Positions 1 to 6,779 of a DNA stretch of 19,242 nucleotides are shown one piece after another. The notes under the pieces were generated by a model. The model was not told where the DNA came from. It did not search any database and saw only the letters and a list, made by a program, of their open reading frames with translations. Source of the DNA: CAZIVE01 sp964542435. Lineage in GTDB: Bacteria > Bacteroidota > Bacteroidia > Bacteroidales > Tannerellaceae. Both the position numbers and the translations under genes were made by a program. Position 1 is the first letter of the stretch. Each line of letters starts with the position of its first letter. The stretch spans positions 1 to 19,242 of the forward strand of contig CAZIVE010000048.1 in assembly GCA_964542435.1 (NCBI GenBank), written 5' to 3'.

Positions 1-1944
1 CCTGTAGGCGATCTGCGCTGGAAGAAACCGCAGCCTGTCATTCCATGGATCGGAGTGCGTGCTGCCGATGCATTTGGTCCCGCCTCTGTGCAACCGGATC
101 ATGAGATCGGTTCTTTCTACCAGAAGGAGTTTTTCTTTGCAGGAGATCCGATGCGCAGCGAAGATTGTCTTTATCTGAATGTATGGACTCCTGCACCTGC
201 CAGTGGCAAGAAACTGCCGGTCATGGTTTGGATTCATGGCGGTGGTTACTCCGGTGGTTTCGGATTCGAACCTGAATTCAGTGGCGAGGCATTTGCTCGG
301 AAAGGTGTCATTCTTGTTACCATCAACTATCGTCTTGGTATAGCGGGCTTTCTCGCTCATCCTTTGCTGACGGCAGAGAATGGCGGAAAAGGTTCCGGCA
401 ACTATGGTCTGTATGATCAGTTGGCCGCAGTGAAGTGGGTGAAGAACAATATCTCTGCATTTGGAGGAGATCCTGCGAATATCACTGTCTTCGGTCAAAG
501 TGCTGGTGCAGGAAGTGTGCAGGCCTTGGTTTCATCACCTCTTGCAAAAGGACTCATCCATAAAGCCATCATGCAGAGTGGAGGCGGTCTGAGACCGAGC
601 AATTCCACGACTCCGCTCAAGACAGTTGAGGAGGGATGGAAAGCTTTCTTCGATCATTTCGGCATCACATCGCTTGAACAGATGAGATCCAAGTCTGAGA
701 TGGAGTTGATGAGTATGTACAGCGAATACATGAAGGCACAGCACAATGTTCGTCCTTCACAGCGCCCTGTGATCGACGGTGAACTGATTACGGATGATAT
801 TCTCAAGGTAGCAACGAGTGGTAATGAGCTGGACATCCCCTATATGTTGGGATATACGACCAATGATATTACGCCGGACATCATGCGTACGGCTACGATG
901 GGATGGAGCCTGATGCTCGAGCAACAGGGACGCAAACCTGCTTATGTCTATCACTTCGACAGACCTCTGCCGGGTGACAATGCCGGTTCTTTCCATTCCT
1001 CTGAATTGTGGTATGTTTTCGGGACGTTGGCTCACAGCTGGCGCCCGTTTGAACTGAAAGACTATGCGCTCAGTGAGAAGATGGTTTCCTATTGGACAAA
1101 CTTCGCGAAGAAAGGTGATCCAAATGCGCTTTATCTGCCTAAATGGAATCCGTGTTCCCAGAAAGACACGGCGGTCATGCACTTTACGACCAGTGAGATC
1201 TTACGTAATAAGGATCTGGCGGTGAATAAAATTGACAGTGGCGTGTATATCATAGAAACGACCGACATGACAACCATGTATGTTGTAGTGGGAGAGAAGC
1301 GTGCTCTGCTGATTGACACGGGGACGAAGGTCGATTCGCTTGACAAGGTTGTCCGTCACATCACAGACAAACCGTTCGATGTAGTGATCACTCACAACCA
1401 TGTGGATCATGCAGGTAATATTCGTTTCTTCCCTGAAGTTTACATGCATCCGGCCGATTCAGCTGTACGCCATATACCTTTCACAGGCAAGTACAACTGG
1501 TTGACCGACGGACAGAAGTTCGATCTTGGCGGACGGGTTCTGGAAGTTAGATTGATGCCGGGGCATACGCCTGGTTCTATTGTCCTGTTTGATCCTTCCA
1601 TTCATGCCTGTTTTACGGGTGACGCTTTTGGTTCTGGACATGTCTGGCTTCAGCTCCGTCCGCACGTTCCGATGAAGGATTTTGTAAAGACCTGCGACCG
1701 TATGGCGAAGATGATGCGTTCACAGCATATCACGAAGCTTTACTGCGGGCATTATCCTTACGTGAAACAGACTTATGACCTGTCATACATTCTCGACATG
1801 AAGCAGCTCGCAAAGATGATTGCTTCCGGAAAAGATGTTCAAGCGAAGCCTTATCCCGTCAATGTGGATATTGCATCAAAGAATACACTCTCAGCAACAT
1901 ATAAGTCCGCCACAATCGAATACGACGGCAATAACATCAACTAA
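1..1944 (+). CDS. Type-B carboxylesterase fused to a C-terminal metallo-beta-lactamase-fold hydrolase domain (5' partial)
   Basis: The frame is open from base 1 and the first residues (PVGDLRWKKPQPV) match the segment about 60-70 residues into a type-B carboxylesterase. The start and signal peptide therefore lie left of the window, and the GTG at 55 is internal. Numbering from base 1, the esterase part holds the oxyanion motif HGGGYSGG, the nucleophile Ser167 in GQSAGAG, a probable acid Asp289 in GYTTND (Glu in most relatives) and His332 in SFHSSEL, so the triad looks complete. From about residue 410 a metallo-beta-lactamase fold begins without a stop. It has HNHVDH (465-470), His522 in GHTPGS, Asp541 in TGDAF and His584 in CGHYPY, a full two-metal site. 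The esterase should cleave carboxylic esters. The substrate of the second domain is unknown. It is the first visible gene of a five-gene operon, 15 nt before the next. Both domain calls are firm; the natural origin of the fusion is less so. Confidence 0.88.
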   Translation, partial: PVGDLRWKKPQPVIPWIGVRAADAFGPASVQPDHEIGSFYQKEFFFAGDPMRSEDCLYLNVWTPAPASGKKLPVMVWIHGGGYSGGFGFEPEFSGEAFARKGVILVTINYRLGIAGFLAHPLLTAENGGKGSGNYGLYDQLAAVKWVKNNISAFGGDPANITVFGQSAGAGSVQALVSSPLAKGLIHKAIMQSGGGLRPSNSTTPLKTVEEGWKAFFDHFGITSLEQMRSKSEMELMSMYSEYMKAQHNVRPSQRPVIDGELITDDILKVATSGNELDIPYMLGYTTNDITPDIMRTATMGWSLMLEQQGRKPAYVYHFDRPLPGDNAGSFHSSELWYVFGTLAHSWRPFELKDYALSEKMVSYWTNFAKKGDPNALYLPKWNPCSQKDTAVMHFTTSEILRNKDLAVNKIDSGVYIIETTDMTTMYVVVGEKRALLIDTGTKVDSLDKVVRHITDKPFDVVITHNHVDHAGNIRFFPEVYMHPADSAVRHIPFTGKYNWLTDGQKFDLGGRVLEVRLMPGHTPGSIVLFDPSIHACFTGDAFGSGHVWLQLRPHVPMKDFVKTCDRMAKMMRSQHITKLYCGHYPYVKQTYDLSYILDMKQLAKMIASGKDVQAKPYPVNVDIASKNTLSATYKSATIEYDGNNIN

Positions 1945-1959
1945 TCAAATCTCAAATCA

Positions 1960-2841
1960 ATGAAACGAATCTTCTTCTTTCTGCTTATCGTTCTGATCTC
2001 CGTATCAGGTAAGGCACAGTTCGGGCAGGGCCCGCAGAGCAAGGTGGTGCGTGACTCCATCTTCAGTAAGGTTTTGAATGCACAGCGTCAGTTTACCATC
2101 TATCTTCCGAAGAGTTATGAGGTGAACAAGGATAAGAAATATCCGATTCTTTATCTTTTGCATGGTGTCTATGGCATCGATCAAGACTGGTTCTTGCGCG
2201 GACATGCCAAGGATGTGGCCGATCAACTGATGGCTTCGGGCGAAGCTTGCGAAATGATCATCGTTTCTCCGAATGCTGGAGGTAATCCATACGCAGGCGA
2301 CTGGAACGGATACTTCGACATGCCTGGTTGGAGCTATGAGACTTTCTTCTATAAGGAATTTCTACCCTATATCGAATCGCATTACCGTGTCGTTGGCGAC
2401 AAACAGCATCGTGCTATTGCCGGACTTTCTATGGGTGGCGGTGGAACTACTTGCTATTCGCAGCATCACAGCGACATGTACTGTGCAGCCTATGCCATGA
2501 GTGCATTGATGGATATTCCGCAGACCGGAGCCGTTCCATCTAAGGATCCGGGCGATAAGATGTCGATCCTGAACCAATCGGTTACTGAACATAGCTGCAT
2601 CAAGTATGTAGTGAATGCTGACGATGCCGCTAAGACTCAGCTCAAGACCATCAAATGGTTCATCGACTGTGGAGATGATGATTTCCTGTTCGATCGCAAT
2701 ATCGAATTTATTCAGGCAATGCATAAGGCAGGCATTCCATGCGAATTCCGCGTACGTGACGGTGGTCACACATGGGAATATTGGCATTCTGCCCTTTATA
2801 ACTGCTTGCCTTTTGTTACAAGAGCATTTTATGGAATATAA
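1960..2841 (+). CDS. Secreted alpha/beta-hydrolase esterase (esterase D / feruloyl esterase-like)
   Basis: This 293-residue protein starts with a hydrophobic signal peptide (FFFLLIVLISVSGKAQ, likely cut after KA). It then shows the PF00756 esterase pattern: IYLPKSY and YLLHG near the N terminus, nucleophile Ser157 in GLSMGG, an acidic cluster DCGDDDF (about 236-242) that should supply the Asp, and His270 in GGHTW. Relatives include acetylxylan and feruloyl esterases of carbohydrate esterase family 1 and esterase D, so it probably removes acyl groups from sugars or glycans in the periplasm or outside the cell. The exact substrate cannot be read from sequence. The ATG at 1960 is the only start that keeps a proper signal peptide. 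It lies 15 nt after the esterase/MBL fusion and 18 nt before proC, with a second esterase and a sugar transporter in the same operon. Confidence 0.87.
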   Translation: MKRIFFFLLIVLISVSGKAQFGQGPQSKVVRDSIFSKVLNAQRQFTIYLPKSYEVNKDKKYPILYLLHGVYGIDQDWFLRGHAKDVADQLMASGEACEMIIVSPNAGGNPYAGDWNGYFDMPGWSYETFFYKEFLPYIESHYRVVGDKQHRAIAGLSMGGGGTTCYSQHHSDMYCAAYAMSALMDIPQTGAVPSKDPGDKMSILNQSVTEHSCIKYVVNADDAAKTQLKTIKWFIDCGDDDFLFDRNIEFIQAMHKAGIPCEFRVRDGGHTWEYWHSALYNCLPFVTRAFYGI

Positions 2842-2859
2842 ATAAACAATACAACTCTC

Positions 2860-3522
2860 ATGAAAATTACAATCATCGGCGCCGGTAATATCGGAGGCGC
2901 AATTGCCTGTGGACTGGCAAAAGGGAACATCTTCAAACCGGCAGACATCACTTGTACAGCTCTTACTCAAAGAACGCTGGACAAGATGCATGCACTCAAC
3001 CCGGAATTCAACGTGACGCTCGACAACATCACGGCTGTCAAGGAGGCTGACATCATTGTCATCGCCGTAAAGCCCTGGCGCGTGGAGGCAGTCATCGATC
3101 AGATTCGCGTTTCACTCGACTACGATCGTCAGATTATCGTATCGGTAGCAGCCGGTGTTACGTTCGACCTGCTTTCTACACTGCTGACCAAGACGGATGC
3201 TAAAGGTGAGAAACAGCCGGTGCTGTTCCGCATCATGCCNNNNNNNNNNNNNNNNNNNNNNNNNNNNNNNNNNNNNNNNNNNNNNNNNNNNNNNNNNNNN
3301 NNNNNNNNNNNNNNNNNNNNNNNNNNNNNNNNNNNNNNNCAGGAGATTGTTGTGAAGACCGTGAAGGGCGCTGTGGATCTGCTCATCGAGAATCAGAGCA
3401 ACCCCGAGTATGAGATTGATAAAGTGACTACACCTGGCGGTATCACGATTCGCGGACTGAACGAGATGGAGGTCTCGGGATTTACGTCGTCCGTGATCCG
3501 TGGTCTGAAGGCCGGAAAGTAG
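2860..3522 (+). CDS. proC: Pyrroline-5-carboxylate reductase, interrupted by an assembly gap
   Basis: ProC reduces 1-pyrroline-5-carboxylate to proline with NAD(P)H in the cytoplasm, the last step of proline synthesis. The N terminus has the Rossmann motif GAGNIGGAIACGLAKG, followed by ADIIVIAVKPW and SVAAGV, all typical. After the gap the end shows DKVTTPGGITIRGLNEME, the conserved C-terminal signature. Bases 3240-3339 are 100 N, so the middle, including the dimer-forming helices, is unknown. Both flanks are in the same frame across the 100 N. Compared with E. coli ProC as I recall it, about 78 residues (about 235 nt) should be missing, so the real gap is probably longer than 100 nt and the full protein about 260 residues. 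The gene sits inside an operon of esterases, a DUF4434 protein and a sugar porter, an unusual setting for a housekeeping proline gene. Confidence 0.93.
   Translation: MKITIIGAGNIGGAIACGLAKGNIFKPADITCTALTQRTLDKMHALNPEFNVTLDNITAVKEADIIVIAVKPWRVEAVIDQIRVSLDYDRQIIVSVAAGVTFDLLSTLLTKTDAKGEKQPVLFRIMXXXXXXXXXXXXXXXXXXXXXXXXXXXXXXXXXXQEIVVKTVKGAVDLLIENQSNPEYEIDKVTTPGGITIRGLNEMEVSGFTSSVIRGLKAGK
3240..3339. other. Assembly gap of 100 N inside proC
   Basis: There are exactly 100 N, the usual placeholder for a gap of unknown length. No sequence is shared by the two flanks. The true length must be 1 mod 3 to keep the frame if the gene is intact, and about 235 nt fits the missing part of ProC. Confidence 0.98.
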
Positions 3523-3548
3523 TCGTCTAAATAGTGTTACTTAAATCT

Positions 3549-4637
3549 ATGCAAACAAACAGAAGAGATTTCATTAAGAAGGTCTCTGTATCGGGCGCAG
3601 CGCTTGCCGCCGGTATGGTGATACCTTCTGCTGCCGAAGCTGCGGAGCACGCAGCGATGGCAGATGACAAGATTGAGAGCAGGCTGATCGTCCCCAAAGC
3701 TGCCGGTCTGAAGATCACAGGTACTTTCCTCGATGAGATATCCCACGATATCTGTCATCAGAACTGGGGAGAGAAGGAATGGGACCGCGACTTCCAGTAC
3801 ATGAAGCAGATCGGTATTGACACCGTCATCATCATCCGCTCCGGCTACCGCAAGTTCATTACCTATCCTTCGGAATACCTGATCAAGAAGTTCGGATGCT
3901 ATATGCCATCCGTAGATCTGGTGGACATGTATCTGCGTCTTGCCGACAAGTATGGCATGAAGTTCTATTTCGGACTTTATGATAGCGGCAAGTATTGGGA
4001 TACAGGAGATATGAACTGGGAGATTGACGCCAACAAGTATGTGATTGATGAGGTTTGGAAGAAATATGGTCATCACAAAAGCTTCAAAGGCTGGTATCTG
4101 AGTATGGAGATCAGCCGTCAGACGAAGGGAGCCGTCGAGGCTTTCCGTTCTCTCGGCCAGCAATGCAAGGATGTCAGTGGCGGACTGCCCACGTTGATCT
4201 CTCCCTGGATTGACGGCAAGAAGGCTGTCGAGGCTGCGGAGACTCCGGTCATCAAGAAGTCGGTTTCTGTTGAGGAACATGAGAAGGAATGGAGCGAGAT
4301 CTTCGATGGCATTAAGGGTGCTGTGGATGCCTGCGCTTTTCAGGACGGACATATCGATTACGACGAACTCGATGCCTTTTTCAGCGTGAACAAGAAGATG
4401 GCTGACAAGTATGGCATCAAGTGCTGGACCAACGCCGAGACTTTCGACCGTGACATGCCGATCCGTTTCTTCCCGATCAAGTTTGACAAGCTTCGTCTGA
4501 AGCTCGAAGCGGCTGCACGTCAGCATTACGATAAAGCCATTACGTTCGAATTCTCTCATTTCATGAGTCCGCAGTCCGCCTACTTGCAGGCCGGCCATCT
4601 GTGGGATCGTTACAGAGAGTATTTTGACATGAAGTAA
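3549..4637 (+). CDS. Tat-signal DUF4434 protein, putative glycoside hydrolase-like
   Basis: This 362-residue protein begins MQTNRRDFIKK followed by a hydrophobic stretch and an Ala-rich cleavage region (SAAEAAEHA). That is a twin-arginine signal, so export in folded form is predicted. A GTG at 3534 would add five residues before the Tat motif, but the ATG at 3549 fits better. The mature part from about residue 54 (LKITGTFLDEISHDICHQNW) matches my memory of DUF4434, a Bacteroidetes-rich family with a predicted TIM-barrel fold related to glycoside hydrolases. Acidic residues at the ends of predicted beta strands, such as Glu in GWYLSMEISR, are plausible catalytic candidates, but this is inference. 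It lies 26 nt after proC and 22 nt before a sugar transporter, which supports a role in glycan or glycoside breakdown. No substrate is proposed. Confidence 0.75.
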   Translation: MQTNRRDFIKKVSVSGAALAAGMVIPSAAEAAEHAAMADDKIESRLIVPKAAGLKITGTFLDEISHDICHQNWGEKEWDRDFQYMKQIGIDTVIIIRSGYRKFITYPSEYLIKKFGCYMPSVDLVDMYLRLADKYGMKFYFGLYDSGKYWDTGDMNWEIDANKYVIDEVWKKYGHHKSFKGWYLSMEISRQTKGAVEAFRSLGQQCKDVSGGLPTLISPWIDGKKAVEAAETPVIKKSVSVEEHEKEWSEIFDGIKGAVDACAFQDGHIDYDELDAFFSVNKKMADKYGIKCWTNAETFDRDMPIRFFPIKFDKLRLKLEAAARQHYDKAITFEFSHFMSPQSAYLQAGHLWDRYREYFDMK

Positions 4638-4659
4638 CCTTCGCAGACGAACACCTGTC

Positions 4660-6066
4660 ATGAAGAACGCTGAAAATCTCGGTTATGTCATCTTCCTCGC
4701 TGCCGTTGCGGCATTGGGAGGATTCCTTTTCGGTTATGATACGGCAGACATCTCCGGAACCATCAAGGATGTGTCTGCCCAGTTTCATTTGGACGATATT
4801 CAGACCGGCTGGTATGTCGGATGTGCACTGGTCGGATCGATCGGCGGCGTACTTGTGGCAGGAAAGCTGAGCGATTGGATGGGGCGTCGTCCTGTCCTGG
4901 TTTTCTCTGCGATTCTCTTTACGGTCTCGGCCATCGGCTGCATGCTCTCGAGTTCGCAGTTGGAGCTTGTGTGGTACCGCATCATCGGTGGCATCGGGAT
5001 TGGCATTGCATCGATCATCTCGCCGCTATACATCTCCGAGATTGCACTGCCGCGTTATCGCGGAAGGCTGGTGGCTCTTTATCAGCTTGCCATTACGGTG
5101 GGCATCGTGGCTGCCTATTTCGCGAACGCCGCGCTGCTGCATTACTCGGAGTCGGCTACGCCTGCAGCGGCTTGGATGGACAAGGTGTTTGTGAGTGAAG
5201 TGTGGCGTGGCATGTTAGGTGTGGAGACCATACCTGCGCTCCTTTTCTTTATTGTCCTGTTCTTCATTCCCGAAAGTCCGCGCTGGCTGGTCATCAACCG
5301 TCACGAGCAACATGCGGAAGCCGTCCTCTCCCGAATGACGGGTAGCGCGGCTGCACAGATTCAGATCGCGGAGATCAAGGAGATGATCCATAAGGAGGTG
5401 AAGAGCGACTGGCGACTGCTGTTCCAGCCTGGATTCCGTACGGTGCTGTTCGTCGGCGTCAGTTTGGCTATGCTGGGACAGTTCATGGGCGTGAATGCGG
5501 TTCTTTATTATGGTCCGGTACTCTTCGAGAAGGCCGGCATGGCACAGGGCAGCTCGCTCGATTTCCAGATTATCGTGGGGCTGGTGAATGTCTTTTCCAC
5601 CATCCTCGCCATGTGGCTGATCGACCGGATCGGCCGAAAGAAACTTGTTTACATCGGCGTCAGCGGTATGATCGTCACGCTTGTGGCCATCGCCGTTTAC
5701 TTCATCCTGAATGCCGCCCAGCAACTGGCTCCGGAGATCCTGCTTGTGCTGATCATGCTCTACATCTTCTGTTGCGCTATCTCCATCTGTGCTGTCATCT
5801 TCGTCCTGCTTTCTGAGATGTATCCGGTGAAGGTCCGTGGTGCAGCCATGTCGATTGCAGGCTTCTCGCTTTGGGTGGGTACTTATCTCATCGGCCAGCT
5901 TACGCCGTGGCTCTTGACGCATTTGGCACCCAGCGGTGTCTTCCTGCTTTTCGCCTTCATGTGCATCCCTTACCTGATCATCACCTGGAAACTTGTTCCG
6001 GAAACGACCGGAAAGTCTTTGGAGGAGATCGAACAGCAGATATCACAGGGAAAGAAGAAGCAGTGA
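4660..6066 (+). CDS. Sugar porter family MFS transporter (XylE/GLUT-like)
   Basis: This 468-residue inner-membrane protein has about 12 hydrophobic segments and the sugar porter signatures in order: GGFLFGYDTADISG (20-33), DWMGRRP (72-78), the R-G-R motif in PRYRGR (131-136), PESPRWLV (204-211), DRIGRKK (322-328) and PETTGKSLEEIE near the C terminus. It should be a proton-coupled or facilitative monosaccharide importer. GLUT and XylE carry QQ.(x)GxN in helix 7; here it reads GQFMGVN (273-279), so the first sugar-contacting Gln is Gly while the second Gln and the Asn remain. Its sugar may therefore differ from xylose or glucose. It is the last gene of the plus-strand operon, followed by a strong terminator. 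It probably imports the sugar freed by the upstream secreted enzymes. Confidence 0.92.
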   Translation: MKNAENLGYVIFLAAVAALGGFLFGYDTADISGTIKDVSAQFHLDDIQTGWYVGCALVGSIGGVLVAGKLSDWMGRRPVLVFSAILFTVSAIGCMLSSSQLELVWYRIIGGIGIGIASIISPLYISEIALPRYRGRLVALYQLAITVGIVAAYFANAALLHYSESATPAAAWMDKVFVSEVWRGMLGVETIPALLFFIVLFFIPESPRWLVINRHEQHAEAVLSRMTGSAAAQIQIAEIKEMIHKEVKSDWRLLFQPGFRTVLFVGVSLAMLGQFMGVNAVLYYGPVLFEKAGMAQGSSLDFQIIVGLVNVFSTILAMWLIDRIGRKKLVYIGVSGMIVTLVAIAVYFILNAAQQLAPEILLVLIMLYIFCCAISICAVIFVLLSEMYPVKVRGAAMSIAGFSLWVGTYLIGQLTPWLLTHLAPSGVFLLFAFMCIPYLIITWKLVPETTGKSLEEIEQQISQGKKKQ

Positions 6067-6136
6067 GGCTTTGGAATTTGGCAGACATCTCTTTTTCCCA
6101 TGTCTCCAGCCATCTACTGAAACATCTATCAATAAG

Positions 6137-6169
6137 AAACGGCTTTTCCTCGTGGAGAAGCCGTTTTTT
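6137..6169 (+). terminator. Rho-independent terminator of the plus-strand operon
   Basis: A 13-bp stem (6137-6149 AAACGGCTTTTCC with 6154-6166, one G-T wobble) closes a TCGT loop and runs into six T. It lies 70 nt after the sugar porter stop. On the minus strand the same stem is followed only by TTTCTTATT, so it could act weakly in both directions. Confidence 0.85.
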
Positions 6170-6225
6170 ATCATCCTTCGTACCCTCCAAAATCTATGTC
6201 TCTCACCTTCCATCCTCTAAAAACG

Positions 6226-6237
6226 CGTTCGTGAACG
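6226..6237 (-). terminator. Weak candidate terminator for the minus-strand operon
   Basis: The dyad CGTTCGTGAACG, read on the minus strand, is followed after CG by five T (plus-strand A run 6219-6223). The stem is only 4-5 bp, so this is a weak call, but no better minus-strand terminator was seen between the pbpC stop and here. Confidence 0.25.
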
Positions 6238-6255
6238 GTGATCCAGAATCGAGAA

Positions 6256-6275
6256 CGGGTATTCCCGACCTTTTT
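6256..6275 (+). terminator. Weak second plus-strand terminator candidate
   Basis: CGGG (6256-6259) and CCCG (6264-6267) close a TATT loop, followed by ACC and TTTTT. The stem is only 4 bp. It may back up the strong terminator 90 nt upstream. Confidence 0.25.
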
Positions 6276-6306
6276 ATCTGTTATTTTTATTGTTTTGCTA
6301 TAATTT

Positions 6307-6525
6307 GTTCAAGCATTTTATAGTGAATCAATATATACCACATAAAAATGTTTGAGCATTTTATAGCTGATCAATATGTACCGCATAAATATGTAGATAC
6401 ATTTTATAGCAGATCAATATATACTGCATAAATATGTTTATGCATTTTATAGCGGATCAATATATACTATATAAATCTGTTTAAGCAGAATATAGCAGAA
6501 CAATGATAATAACATCTTTTGAAGA
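6307..6525. repeat. AT-rich tandem repeat, 43-nt period, four full units plus a degenerate fifth
   Basis: The units start at 6307, 6350, 6393 and 6436, and a decayed one starts at 6479. The C of the conserved CATTTTATAG falls at 6314, 6357, 6400 and 6443; the matching C of the fifth unit (CAGAATATAG) is at 6486. The period is exactly 43 throughout. A second conserved core ATCAATATATAC follows, then CATAAATATG. The first four copies differ by substitutions only; the fifth keeps the start (TATAGCAGAACAAT) and then diverges. The array fills a spacer between convergent operons and contains no gene. Its right edge meets an assembly gap, so the true copy number is uncertain. Confidence 0.9.
6471..6525. 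repeat. 55-nt sequence repeated exactly on the other side of the gap (left copy)
   Basis: These 55 bases, the end of repeat unit 4 and all of unit 5, are identical to 6626-6680. The match stops only where N begins on one side of each copy. It probably is one sequence written twice by the scaffolder. Confidence 0.95.
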
Positions 6526-6625
6526 NNNNNNNNNNNNNNNNNNNNNNNNNNNNNNNNNNNNNNNNNNNNNNNNNNNNNNNNNNNNNNNNNNNNNNNNNNN
6601 NNNNNNNNNNNNNNNNNNNNNNNNN
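6526..6625. other. Assembly gap of 100 N in the convergent spacer
   Basis: There are exactly 100 N between two identical 55-nt ends. This is the pattern left when two contigs overlap by one k-mer but are scaffolded instead of merged, so the real gap may be zero or negative. Confidence 0.97.
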
Positions 6626-6680
6626 ATAAATCTGTTTAAGCAGAATATAGCAGAACAATGATAATAACATCTTTTGAAGA
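6626..6680. repeat. 55-nt sequence repeated exactly on the other side of the gap (right copy)
   Basis: This copy is identical to 6471-6525. After it, 6681-6779 holds no recognisable gene, hairpin or repeat before the pbpC stop codon. Confidence 0.95.
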
Positions 6681-6779
6681 CTATTCTCCGTGATCTACAT
6701 CATGAGACATTGGAAAAGCGGAGGATAAAAGGGTATGAAGAGGGAATGACATACGAAAATGCGCCTACGGAAGGGGCTG

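Noticed and set aside
55..57. GTG at 55 as start of the esterase fusion
   Set aside because: The frame stays open to base 1 and the residues before it belong to the esterase fold, so the gene is cut by the window edge.
3537..4661. A 374-codon open frame antisense to the DUF4434 gene
   Set aside because: It mirrors the codons of the real gene. Its translation has no signal, domain or plausible composition, and the plus-strand gene has a clear Tat signal and operon context.
6307..6525. CRISPR array
   Set aside because: The units are contiguous similar copies with no unique spacers, and no cas gene is nearby.
6467..6670. A small protein spanning the gap on the minus strand
   Set aside because: It exists only because N was read as open and the same 55 nt occurs on both sides.
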